The position numbers and the translations under genes are program-made. From an uncultured Eubacteriales bacterium (GTDB taxonomy: Bacteria > Bacillota > Clostridia > Oscillospirales > Acutalibacteraceae), in contig CATONX010000010.1 in the NCBI GenBank assembly GCA_951801675.1, positions 1 through 64,000 of the forward strand: 64,000 nt of DNA. Direction: 5' to 3'. Position 1 is the first letter of the stretch. The number at the start of each line of letters is the position of its first letter. Of the stretch, positions 51,946 through 60,080 are shown one piece after another. The notes beneath the pieces are model-generated. The model saw only the letters and a program-made list of their open reading frames with translations, did not search any database and was not told the DNA's origin.

Positions 51946-52488
51946 TTATTCTTCCATTTGTTTCCCCAGGAAGCTGGCCGCGACCTGGATGAGCTTGAGC
52001 TCGGTGTCTCCGGGAATGGCGCCATTCTCCGGCATCATCAGGATGACCGCTCCGGTCACGTCGCCGGCGGCGATGATCGGGATGGCGACTGCTGCCGCCC
52101 GGTCCACCCCTTCCACCGCCAGGAACCGGCGCTGGTCGCCGGCCTTGGTTACGTGAGTGCGGCGGGACTCCATGATCTCTTCCAGCTGGGTGCTGACCCG
52201 GCGGTCCAGCGCTTCCTTCTTGGGAATGCCTGCACTGGCCACGCAATGGTCCCGGTCGCAGATGAGCACCGGCACCCCGGCCGCGTGGTAGAGCACCTCG
52301 GCGTACTGGGTGGCGAAGGGGGAAAGCTCTCCGATGGGAGAATATTTCTTGAAAATGACCTCGCCGTCGTTTTCGGTGTATATTTCAAGCGGGTCTCCTT
52401 CGCGGATGCGCATAGTTCTTCTGATTTCCTTGGGGATGACGACACGTCCAAGGTCGTCGATCCGGCGGACAATTCCGGTTGCCTTCAT
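51946..52488 (-). CDS. spoVT: Stage V sporulation protein T (AbrB-type regulator)
   Basis: 180 residues. The N-terminal AbrB swapped-hairpin DNA-binding domain (MKATGIVRRIDDLGRVVIPK; EIRRTMRIREGDPLEIYTEN, residues 1-50) is followed by a GAF-like domain (~55-175). It tunes sigma-G-dependent genes in the forespore. The ATG follows GGAGGAATTCATAT. Possible sigma-G-type boxes (GGATA ... AATAATA) lie ~40-60 bases upstream, but I would not rely on them. In Bacillus spoVT is next to mfd; here 2.9 kb separates them. Confidence 0.95.
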   Translation of the reverse strand: MKATGIVRRIDDLGRVVIPKEIRRTMRIREGDPLEIYTENDGEVIFKKYSPIGELSPFATQYAEVLYHAAGVPVLICDRDHCVASAGIPKKEALDRRVSTQLEEIMESRRTHVTKAGDQRRFLAVEGVDRAAAVAIPIIAAGDVTGAVILMMPENGAIPGDTELKLIQVAASFLGKQMEE

Positions 52489-52658
52489 ATATGAATTCCT
52501 CCAAAACGTATTGAATTTACAACCCTATTATTTTCCGCAATCCCGGTTTTATCCATTGTCTTTCAAAATAACTTTTCTTTTTACCGGGCCGTTTTTTGGT
52601 ATGTTTGCCCCTCCTGCTGCGAATACTTTCCATAAGTATGTACCGTGGGAGGGATTGT

Positions 52659-54071
52659 ATGCGTATCAGCCCGGACGTAAACCAAAACATCGACGTCTTT
52701 AAAAAGCGGCTTCACTGTGACCTGAATTTCGACATTGTGTTCCGCGCCATCACCATCTGCGGCAGGAGCGCCGCCATGTTCTTTGTCGACGGCTTTGCAA
52801 AGGACGACATCATCGAAAAGCTGATGGAGTTTTTCTATTCCAATGTAGAGCCCGACCAGCTCGCCGACGCCCACACCTTTTCCAAGGCCTGCGTGCCTTA
52901 CTGCGAGGTGACGCTGCGGGAAGAGGAGGAGGAAATCGCCACCGGCATCCTCTCGGGCGAGCTTGCGCTGTTTGTGGACGGGTTCGACCGGTGCGTGGCC
53001 ATCGACACGCGCACCTATCCCCAGCGGGGGAACGCTGAGCCGGAAAAGGACCGGGCTTTCCGAGGCTCCAAGGACGCCTTCGTGGAAACCCTTATCTTAA
53101 ATACCGCCCTCATCCGCCGCCGCATCCGGGATCCCCAGCTTTGCATGGAGAACATGACGGTGGGCACCAAGTCGAAAACCGACCTGTCCCTTTGCTACCT
53201 GGACGACAAGGTGGACAAAAAGCTGCTCACCAATATCAAAGACCGCATATCCGCCGCCCAGGTGGAGGCGCTGACCATGAACCAGCAGAGCCTGGCGGAC
53301 CTGCTGGTGAAAAAGAAGTGGTACAATCCCTTTCCGAAGTTTAAGTACACCGAGCGGCCGGACGTGTGCGCGGCCCAGATCCTGGAGGGGGACATTGTCA
53401 TTCTGGTGGACAACGCCCCCTACGCCATGATTCTGCCGTCCGCCCTCTTTGACATTACCGATGAGGTCAACGACTACTACTTCCCGCCCATCACCGGCAC
53501 CTATCTGCGCCTGACTCGGTTTCTGGTGACTCTGGCCACCCTGCTGATCACGCCGCTTTGGCTGATGTTCCTGATGACGCCGGACTGGATTCCCGACTGG
53601 CTTTCCTTCATTGTCCCCAAGGAGGAACCCCACATCCCCATCATCGCCCAGCTTCTGATTCTGGAAATTGCCATCGACGGGCTCAAGCTCGCATCCCTGA
53701 ACACCCCGAGCATGCTCACCACCTCCCTGAGCGTCATCAGCGCCATCGTGGTGGGGGACTTTGCGGTTCAGTCCGGCTGGTTTTCGGCGGAAACCATGCT
53801 CTATATGGCGCTGGTAGCCATCGCCACCTACACCCAGCCAAACTTCGAGCTGGGGTACGCGATTAAGTTCATGCGGATGTTTTTGCTGCTCGCCACTTGG
53901 CTGTTCGGGGCCTGGGGATTTTTCATCGGGCTTATCGTCATCTTCCTGGTCATGGTCAGCAACCGCACGGTGTCGGGCGGCTGCTACCTCTATCCTCTGA
54001 TTCCGCTGCATCCCAGGGACTTGATGCGCAAGTTCTTCCGGGTGCGGCTCAAGAGCAAGAACGAGCGGTAA
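52659..54071 (+). CDS. Spore germination protein, GerA family (SpoVAF-like)
   Basis: 470 residues. A soluble N-terminal half (MRISPDVNQNIDVFKKRLHC ... LALFVDGFDRCVAIDTRTYP ... AFRGSKDAFVETLILNTALI) carries the GerA-family signature EPEKDRAFRGSKDAF-like text. The C-terminal half has about five membrane helices (FLVTLATLLITPLWLMFLMT; LLILEIAIDGLKLASLNTPS; FLLLATWLFGAWGFFIGLIV). Ending HPRDLMRKFFRVRLKSKNER and the overall length match SpoVAF more than GerAA. It is thought to act with SpoVA channels in the spore inner membrane during germination. The ATG follows GGGAGGGATTGT. It is divergent from spoVT. Confidence 0.88.
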   Translation: MRISPDVNQNIDVFKKRLHCDLNFDIVFRAITICGRSAAMFFVDGFAKDDIIEKLMEFFYSNVEPDQLADAHTFSKACVPYCEVTLREEEEEIATGILSGELALFVDGFDRCVAIDTRTYPQRGNAEPEKDRAFRGSKDAFVETLILNTALIRRRIRDPQLCMENMTVGTKSKTDLSLCYLDDKVDKKLLTNIKDRISAAQVEALTMNQQSLADLLVKKKWYNPFPKFKYTERPDVCAAQILEGDIVILVDNAPYAMILPSALFDITDEVNDYYFPPITGTYLRLTRFLVTLATLLITPLWLMFLMTPDWIPDWLSFIVPKEEPHIPIIAQLLILEIAIDGLKLASLNTPSMLTTSLSVISAIVVGDFAVQSGWFSAETMLYMALVAIATYTQPNFELGYAIKFMRMFLLLATWLFGAWGFFIGLIVIFLVMVSNRTVSGGCYLYPLIPLHPRDLMRKFFRVRLKSKNER

Positions 54072-54094
54072 CGCTTTGGCCGAAAAAACAGGAA

Positions 54095-54128
54095 GCCCCG
54101 GCTGCTATTTGCAGCCGGGGCGTTTTTT
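54095..54128 (+). terminator. Terminator after the SpoVAF-like gene
   Basis: GCCCCGGCTGC and GCAGCCGGGGC close a 5-base loop; GTTTTTT follows. Confidence 0.95.
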
Positions 54129-54136
54129 CGGAAGGG

Positions 54137-54526
54137 TTATTCTTTTTCTGGCTCCTTTTCTAGCTCTTCAGGTGTGGCGGCGAGATTGTGATCGGTGGTG
54201 GCCTTGACGAAAAGGAGAAGCAGCTCGCGGGCGTGATCCATTTCCTTTGGTGAAAGGTTGGAAAGGATTTCGTAGAGAGGGGACGGGTCGGTGCGATCAT
54301 CGCTGCCGAAGAGAATGTAGTCGGAAGATACGTTCAAGGCTTTTACCAAGCTGGCCAGCTTGGGTGTCGTCATCGACTTGCCGCCTGCCTCAATATCATC
54401 TAAATATCGGTTGGATAGTCCGGCTTTTTCTGATAGTACGTCACGCGTGTACCCGTACATTTCTCTCAACTCTCGAATACGAAAGCCAACTAATCGGTTA
54501 AATAGTTCTCTGTCCGTGTGTGCCAC
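54137..54526 (-). CDS. XRE-family transcriptional regulator
   Basis: 129 residues. Helix-turn-helix domain: LVGFRIRELREMYGYTRDVL, SEKAGLSNRYLDDIEAGGKS and MTTPKLASLVKALNVSSDYI (~residues 12-75). An acidic helical tail follows (LSNLSPKEMDHARELLLLFV ... EELEKEPEKE) that may dimerise. The assigned GTG overlaps the GGAGGTG site, so the true start is uncertain. A variant of the 15-mer (GTGAATAAAATGCAC) lies 43 bases upstream, between this gene and an opposing consensus promoter. It is a candidate for the protein that recognises the palindrome family (inference). Confidence 0.85.
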   Translation of the reverse strand: MAHTDRELFNRLVGFRIRELREMYGYTRDVLSEKAGLSNRYLDDIEAGGKSMTTPKLASLVKALNVSSDYILFGSDDRTDPSPLYEILSNLSPKEMDHARELLLLFVKATTDHNLAATPEELEKEPEKE

Positions 54527-54568
54527 CTCCCTTTCTGCTTTATAGCTGTAGTATAATACGCACTATGT

Positions 54569-54583
54569 GTGAATAAAATGCAC
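54569..54583. promoter_or_regulatory. 15-mer variant between divergent promoters
   Basis: GTGAATAAAATGCAC differs from the GTGA-N7-TCAC family at one arm position. It lies 9 bases upstream of the perfect plus-strand promoter and upstream of the XRE gene on the minus strand. Confidence 0.5.
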
Positions 54584-54591
54584 AATAACCG

Positions 54592-54620
54592 TTGACAAAA
54601 GCGTACAAAACACGTATAAT
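54592..54620 (+). promoter_or_regulatory. Perfect consensus promoter without a recognisable gene
   Basis: TTGACA (54592-54597) and TATAAT (54615-54620) with exactly 17 bases between. It is a full consensus, and the best in the window. Transcription would start near 54627 and run rightward into a region with no credible coding sequence. Confidence 0.88.
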
Positions 54621-54626
54621 GCAATT

Positions 54627-55059
54627 GCAGGTACTTTATCACCTTTTTCTCCATTTATTGGTGGGCGGTCCCCAACGCCCGCCGCACAAAGCTACCCCTT
54701 TTTTTCGGGCGGTCTACCCAACCGTCCACCAGTGCCCTCCCCTGGACGAGACGCGTTCCATTTCACCTTCTTTTCAATTTGGACCCCCTCTCCAGGGGCA
54801 GGGCATCCCTTTTTTATCCGGTTGGGTATTCATTGCCGGCAGGCGGGCGCTCGCGCCCGCTTCCCTGAAACCCTTCCCCGCCTGTGTGGCGGTTCATAGT
54901 CACCACCTTTTCTACTCTTGCCGCCCTACCGGCTGGGGAAGGGCCTCTTGAGCGGCTCGAAGAAGGTGGATAAAATTCGATTGGCATCTCCTTTTTGAGG
55001 GTTGGCAGTGACAGAAGGAAGGGGCCTTGGTGTGAAAATAATTCACGCCAAGGCCCCTT
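54627..55059 (+). ncRNA. Candidate non-coding transcript
   Basis: This is the stretch from the expected start of the consensus promoter to the end of the first palindrome hairpin. It is pyrimidine-rich near the start and contains GC-rich hairpins, for example GCGGGCGC/GCGCCCGC at 54843-54860, and ends in a 12-bp hairpin (55019-55059) that could act as a terminator. Frames present (plus 54592-54951; minus 54814-55065) lack ribosome binding sites and family text. I see no hallmark of tmRNA, RNase P, SRP or 6S RNA. The right end is a guess. Confidence 0.35.
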
Positions 55060-55382
55060 TCCCATGCCCGGACCAACCAGGTTGGGCGCGGGGCGGTACT
55101 GAAAATGCCCCCTCCTGCATGCCTGGGAGCTTCGGTGGCTTCGTCTGGCGTATCCGGTGAAACGAGGAGCAGAGCCGGGTTGCGCTGAAAAGGTTCCTTC
55201 CTATATACCTGGGAGCTTCGAGGGCGGCGCCTGGTCGGGGTTGGGCGCGGGGCGGCACTGCGGTCAGGGGATAAAAGGCGTTCTCTGCGGGCTTGAGCAA
55301 GACAAAGGCGGGTTATGTGAAATGCATTCACATAACCCGCCTTTTATCGCAGTAGTTTTGCCCGTGTGTGAACATTATTCAC
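55019..55382. repeat. Second cluster of GTGA-N7-TCAC hairpins
   Basis: Three 15-mers start at 55032, 55317 and 55368. The first sits in a 12-bp flanking stem AAGGGGCCTTGG/CCAAGGCCCCTT. The second is in an 18-bp stem (AAAGGCGGGTTATGTGAA with its complement, 55304-55344). The third covers the mfd stop codon. Between them lie repeated modules: TTGGGCGCGGGGCGG near 55081 and again near 55239, and CCTGGGAGCTTCG near 55120 and again near 55207. The second hairpin probably also terminates mfd. Confidence 0.85.
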
Positions 55383-58300
55383 GAAAGCTTCTGGCCGAAC
55401 ACTTCGCCCAAGCAATCCAGAGGTGACTGGCCCTTTTCCATCTTCACCTGCAAATAGGGCTTCTGCCCGGCGTTTAGCATTACCCTTCCTTTTAGCCGGG
55501 CGGCGATGGCGGAACCGGCCTGCAAGTCCAGCTTGCGCATGTATAGAAGAAGGCTGTCCCCCTTCTGGGAGATTTCGTAGATGCCCTGGGCGGCGGCCAG
55601 GCTGCGGGCCAGCGCCACCGATACAAGCCCTTCCACCGCAGGGGGGATTTCCCCGAACCGGTCGATGAGTTCGTCGAACACGTCCGACGCGTCTTCCTGG
55701 GAGCGGATGTCCGCGATCCGGCGGTAGACGTAGAGCCGCTGCTGGGGGCTTTGGATGTACCGCTCGGGGATGTGGGCCTCCACCTGCAAGTCCACCAAAC
55801 ACTCGTCCTCCCGTTTCTCGGGGGCTTCGCCCTTCTCTTCCCGGACCGCTTCGTTCAAAAGCTTCAGATACATGTCGTACCCCACCGCTTCCATGTGCCC
55901 GTGCTGCTCGGCGCCTAAGATGTTGCCCGCGCCCCGGATTTCCAGGTCCCGCATGGCGATCTTGAACCCGGCGCCGAACTCGGTGAATTCCCTTATGGCG
56001 TTTAAGCGCTTGGTGGCAATGTCGGTCAGCACCTTGCCGCGCACAAAGGTCAGATACGCGAAGGCCCGGCGGGAGGAGCGGCCTACCCGGCCGCGCAGCT
56101 GGTGGAGCTGGGAAAGGCCCATCCGGTCGGCGTTTTCGATGATGAGGGTGTTGGCGTTGGGCACGTCCACGCCGGTCTCGATGATGGTGGTGCAGACGAG
56201 CACGTCGATTTCGTTCTCCAAAAGCTGGCTCCACACCTCGCTTAGCTGCTCCTCGGTCATCTTCCCGTGGGCGACTCCCACCCGCGCCTCCGGAATCCGC
56301 TGGGAAAGGCGCGCCGCCACCCCTTCGATGGATTCCACGTGGTTGTGCAGGTAATACACCTGCCCGCCCCGGCGAAGCTCCCGGCGGATGGCGTCGTCGA
56401 GAACGCCCGTGTCGTGCTCGAGCACATAGGTCTGCACCGGGCGGCGGTCCTGGGGCGCTTCCTCGATGACCGACATGTCCCGAATCCCGGACATGGCCAT
56501 GTTCAGCGTCCTCGGGATGGGGGTGGCGGACAGGGTCAGGCAGTCAACGCCGGATAGGGCTTCCTTGAGCCGTTCCTTCTGGGCCACGCCGAAGCGCTGC
56601 TCCTCGTCCACAATCACCAGCCCCAGGCGCTTAAACTGCACGTCCTTGGAAATAAGCCGGTGGGTGCCTACGATGATGTCGATTTCTCCCCGGCGAAGCT
56701 GGGCGATGATTTTCTCCTGCTGTTTGGGGGTGCGGTACCGGGAGAGGACCTCCGCCTTCACCGGGAAGCCTTCGAAGCGGGAAAGGATGGTCTGGTAGTG
56801 CTGCCAGGCCAGGATGGTGGTGGGCACCAGGATGGCGCACTGCATCCCCCCGTCCACGCACTTGAAGGCGGCGCGCAGGGCCACTTCCGTCTTGCCGAAG
56901 CCCACGTCCCCGCACAAAAGCCGGTCCATAGGGACTTCCCGTTCCATATCCCCCTTGATTTCCTCGATGCAGCGAAGCTGGTCCTCCGTTTCTTCGTAAG
57001 CGAACCGGCGCTCGAAGTCGTTTTGCAGGTCGGTGTCCGGGTCGAAGAGATGGCCTTTCACCTGCATGCGCTCGGAATAGAGCTTGATGAGCTCCTTAGC
57101 CATGTCCTTGACCGCCTTGCGCACCCGCGACCGGGTTTTCTGCCACTCGGCTCCGCCTAAGCGGTTGAGCTTAATCAGGGAGTCCTCTTTCGGCCCGATG
57201 TACTTGCTTACCAGGTCCAGCTGGGTCACCGGTACATAGAGGGTGTCCCCCTTGTCGTACCGGATTTTGATATAGTCCTTCACAAGGCCCTGGATTTCCA
57301 GCTTGTGAATGCCCTCAAAGATGCCGATGCCGTGGGTGATATGTACCACGTAGTCCCCGGGGGTCAGCTCCGCCACGCTTTGGATGGCCGCGCCGCCCTT
57401 ATGGCGGCGCTTGCGGGGCTTTGCGGCCGCCCCCGCCCGGCCGTGGGTTATGATCGCGGCGCTGGAAACCTCCATGCCTGCCGACAGCCCGCCGGGCAGG
57501 ACGGTGACCACGCCCGGCTGCAGCTCGTCGCAATCGGGGACAAAGCGGGCGGAGAGTCCGCGGGAGACAAGGTCGTCCGCCAAGGTTTTGGCGGCACGCT
57601 CGGTCCCCGCCAGCACCGCCACCGCTTTTTTCTGGTGCAAAAGGGGGTCTAGGTCTTCGAGCAGAATGTCCAGGCTGCCGCCCCACAGGGAAAGCTGCCG
57701 CGCTTGCACCGTGACCAGCTCGCCCAAAGGCATGTCGTAGGCCGTGCGGGCGAAGGCGTCTAGGAACAGCACGCCCCGGTTCTGGTATTCGGCAGTGAGC
57801 TGCCCGGGGTCCATGGTGAATTCCGTAAGTCCCCGACAGAGAACCCCCTCATCCAGAAGACCCTTTATGTCCTCCTGAAGCTGCCACTGAGAAGTGCGCA
57901 CCCGTTCTTTGACTTTGGCCGGGTCGGAGAGGCAAAAAAGCATCCCGTCCGCGAAGTCAAACAGGGTAGCGGGCGTCTCCCACAAAAGGGGCAGATAGGC
58001 GTCCATCGCGGAGAGTTCTACTCCGTTTCTGAGCTTCTGAGCGTCCGAGTCGAGCCGCCCACGGGCGGTGGCCGCCATTTTGCCGCGCAGGGAACCGGCC
58101 AGCTTCTCAAGCTTTAAGGCCAGCGCCTTGGGGTTTTCCACCGGCGTCTCAGTGGCCGGCGTGATGAAGGCACAGGAGAGAATGTCCACCCGGCGCTGAG
58201 ACTCGATGGAGAAGGAAGTGATGGTGTCGATCTCGTCGCCCCACAGCTCGAGCCGCACCGGTAAGGCCGCGCCGGCCGGAAAAAAGTCAATAATCCCGCC

Positions 58301-58822
58301 CCGGATGGAGAACTGGCCCATGCCGTCAATCTGTTCATACCGGCGGTATCCCGCCGCCAGCAGCGCCTCGGCCGCCTCCTTGACGGGGAAGGTCATGCCG
58401 GGTGTGAGCTCCCTCGTGCGCCGTAAAAGTTCCTCGGGAGGCATGGTAAAGAGCATGGCCGCGTCCGGCGTGGTCAAAACCACGTCATACCGCCCCTTCA
58501 TCATCCCGCACAGCACCGACAGCCTCTGGTGCTCAAACTCCCGGGACACCCCTTCCACCGGGCGAAAGGCCAGGTCTCTTGCGGGGAAGACGGCGGCCTT
58601 TAGGCCCATGGCCGTCAGGTCCTCCAAAAAGCGGCTGCATTCCCCTTCGTCCCCGCAGAGAAGAAGGGCCGGGCGCTTTGCCGTGCGGCACAGGGCGAAG
58701 AGAAGCGCCGCTTTATGAATGTGGGAAAGCCCCGTCACCGCCATGGGGGTGCGGGACTTGGCGCATCGTGCAACCACGCCGAATTCCGGCAGGGATTCGA
58801 ACACGTCTACGAGAAAATTCAT
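55379..58822 (-). CDS. mfd: Transcription-repair coupling factor
   Basis: 1147 residues, typical length. Displaces RNA polymerase stalled at DNA lesions and recruits UvrA. Layout: UvrB-like N-terminal domains (to ~430), the RNA-polymerase-interacting CarD-like domain (LTPGDYVVHITHGIGIFEGI), and the RecG-like SF2 translocase with CGDVGFGKTEVALRAAFKCV (Walker A), LVIVDEEQRFGVAQKERLKE (DEEQ), LSATPIPRTLNMAMSGIRDM and QLRGRVGRSSRRAFAYL. The C-terminal TRCF domain follows. I chose the ATG at 58822 after GGGAGGTTTCC. The stop codon overlaps the last palindrome of the 55-kb cluster. Confidence 0.97.
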   Translation of the reverse strand: MNFLVDVFESLPEFGVVARCAKSRTPMAVTGLSHIHKAALLFALCRTAKRPALLLCGDEGECSRFLEDLTAMGLKAAVFPARDLAFRPVEGVSREFEHQRLSVLCGMMKGRYDVVLTTPDAAMLFTMPPEELLRRTRELTPGMTFPVKEAAEALLAAGYRRYEQIDGMGQFSIRGGIIDFFPAGAALPVRLELWGDEIDTITSFSIESQRRVDILSCAFITPATETPVENPKALALKLEKLAGSLRGKMAATARGRLDSDAQKLRNGVELSAMDAYLPLLWETPATLFDFADGMLFCLSDPAKVKERVRTSQWQLQEDIKGLLDEGVLCRGLTEFTMDPGQLTAEYQNRGVLFLDAFARTAYDMPLGELVTVQARQLSLWGGSLDILLEDLDPLLHQKKAVAVLAGTERAAKTLADDLVSRGLSARFVPDCDELQPGVVTVLPGGLSAGMEVSSAAIITHGRAGAAAKPRKRRHKGGAAIQSVAELTPGDYVVHITHGIGIFEGIHKLEIQGLVKDYIKIRYDKGDTLYVPVTQLDLVSKYIGPKEDSLIKLNRLGGAEWQKTRSRVRKAVKDMAKELIKLYSERMQVKGHLFDPDTDLQNDFERRFAYEETEDQLRCIEEIKGDMEREVPMDRLLCGDVGFGKTEVALRAAFKCVDGGMQCAILVPTTILAWQHYQTILSRFEGFPVKAEVLSRYRTPKQQEKIIAQLRRGEIDIIVGTHRLISKDVQFKRLGLVIVDEEQRFGVAQKERLKEALSGVDCLTLSATPIPRTLNMAMSGIRDMSVIEEAPQDRRPVQTYVLEHDTGVLDDAIRRELRRGGQVYYLHNHVESIEGVAARLSQRIPEARVGVAHGKMTEEQLSEVWSQLLENEIDVLVCTTIIETGVDVPNANTLIIENADRMGLSQLHQLRGRVGRSSRRAFAYLTFVRGKVLTDIATKRLNAIREFTEFGAGFKIAMRDLEIRGAGNILGAEQHGHMEAVGYDMYLKLLNEAVREEKGEAPEKREDECLVDLQVEAHIPERYIQSPQQRLYVYRRIADIRSQEDASDVFDELIDRFGEIPPAVEGLVSVALARSLAAAQGIYEISQKGDSLLLYMRKLDLQAGSAIAARLKGRVMLNAGQKPYLQVKMEKGQSPLDCLGEVFGQKLS

Positions 58823-58856
58823 GGAAACCTCCCAGTCAGTCAAACACAAGCGGTCA

Positions 58857-58890
58857 GGAAAAAGCGCCCGGCGACGGATGGTCGCCGGGC
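58857..58890 (-). terminator. Terminator between the AI-2E-type permease and mfd
   Basis: GCCCGGCGAC and GTCGCCGGGC form a 10-bp stem around 5 bases, followed on the minus strand by GCTTTTT. It separates mfd from the upstream operon. Confidence 0.85.
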
Positions 58891-58919
58891 TATTTTGCAA
58901 CGTATAGGAAAGAAAAGGA

Positions 58920-60080
58920 TTAGTAATCGTTAGTATCGGTGGGCATGCCCTTTTTCTTGAGAAGGCGTTCCACACCGGTGCGTACCAGCGCGTAGATCAC
59001 CGCCAGGGCGGGCACGCCGATGATCATGCCAACCACGCCCCACAGGCCGCCGCCGACCAAAATGGCCACGATGACCCAGAAGCCGGAGAGACCCGTGGAC
59101 TCGCCAAGAATCTTCGGCCCGATGAAGTTTCCGTCCGCCTGCTGCAAAAGGATGATAAAGACGGTGAAGATCAGAGCCTGCCAGGGATCCACCAGCAAAA
59201 TCAGCAGGATGCTGGGGATGGCGCCGATGAAGGGGCCGAACATGGGAATCATGTTGAACACCGTGATGATCACGCTGACAAGCGGCGCGTAAGGCAGGCC
59301 GAACAGGGCCATAAAGAGGAAGCAGATGGCGCCGATGATCAGCGAATCGAGAATCTTGCCCGATAAAAAGCCGGTAAACACCTTGTTGGTCTGGCGGGTC
59401 AGTTCAATAATCCGATCGGCGATGGTTTTCTTGGAGACGGCGTACAGGATCTTCTTGGTCTGCCTTGCAAAAAGGTCCTTCGATAATAGCATATAAATGG
59501 AGATAAAGATGCCGAAAAAGAGGTCCTTGATCCCCATGGCCACACCAAAGGCGGCATTGCCGAGGACAGGGATGAGGCCCTTGAGCCAGTTGACCATGTC
59601 GTTGACGATCTGATCCCAGTATTCCTGGACCATGTTCATCTGGTCCTCGGAGATGTGGAAGTCGTCCAGGAGCTTGAGCACCCACTTTTCCGCCGTGTCA
59701 TAGTAGCCGGGGATGTTGATGGCCAGATCGGAAAGGCTGGTAACCAGCTGCGGCACCAGCAGCGCCACTACGCCCACCACCACAATCAGCAGCACCAGGA
59801 AGGCCGCCGCGATGGCGAGACCCCGGTTAATACGCGGATGGGGCTTTTTCTTGTCCAGCGTCTTGGCGCTGATCCGTTCAAAGAACTTGACCATCGGGTT
59901 TAAGATAAACGCCAGCACAAAGCCGTAGATCACTGGCGTCAGGATTCCCATGAAATTCCCCAGGTACCCCATAAAGACCGGCATGTTGTCCAGCAATGAG
60001 GAGAACAGCGTATAGGCCACCAGCACGCCCAGGGCGTACAGGCTGATAATGAAATAACGGCCTTTGAAATTGAATTTCAT
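58920..60080 (-). CDS. AI-2E family transporter (YtvI/PerM-like permease)
   Basis: 386 residues with about eight membrane helices (YFIISLYALGVLVAYTLFSS; LTPVIYGFVLAFILNPMVKF; AIAAAFLVLLIVVVGVVALL; FFGIFISIYMLLSKDLFARQ; VSVIITVFNMIPMFGPFIGA; IPSILLILLVDPWQALIFTV). The family segment DGNFIGPKILGESTGLSGFW is present. The family includes cation/proton antiporters and proposed AI-2 exporters, so substrate is open. The ATG at 60080 follows AGGAGGGTCCCG and overlaps the PAP2 stop (ATGA). Confidence 0.9.
   Translation of the reverse strand: MKFNFKGRYFIISLYALGVLVAYTLFSSLLDNMPVFMGYLGNFMGILTPVIYGFVLAFILNPMVKFFERISAKTLDKKKPHPRINRGLAIAAAFLVLLIVVVGVVALLVPQLVTSLSDLAINIPGYYDTAEKWVLKLLDDFHISEDQMNMVQEYWDQIVNDMVNWLKGLIPVLGNAAFGVAMGIKDLFFGIFISIYMLLSKDLFARQTKKILYAVSKKTIADRIIELTRQTNKVFTGFLSGKILDSLIIGAICFLFMALFGLPYAPLVSVIITVFNMIPMFGPFIGAIPSILLILLVDPWQALIFTVFIILLQQADGNFIGPKILGESTGLSGFWVIVAILVGGGLWGVVGMIIGVPALAVIYALVRTGVERLLKKKGMPTDTNDY

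Noticed and set aside
54592..55065. ORFs 54592-54951 (plus) and 54814-55065 (minus)
   Set aside because: The first starts inside the consensus promoter and the second runs through a hairpin; both are Pro/Arg-rich shadows without sites.
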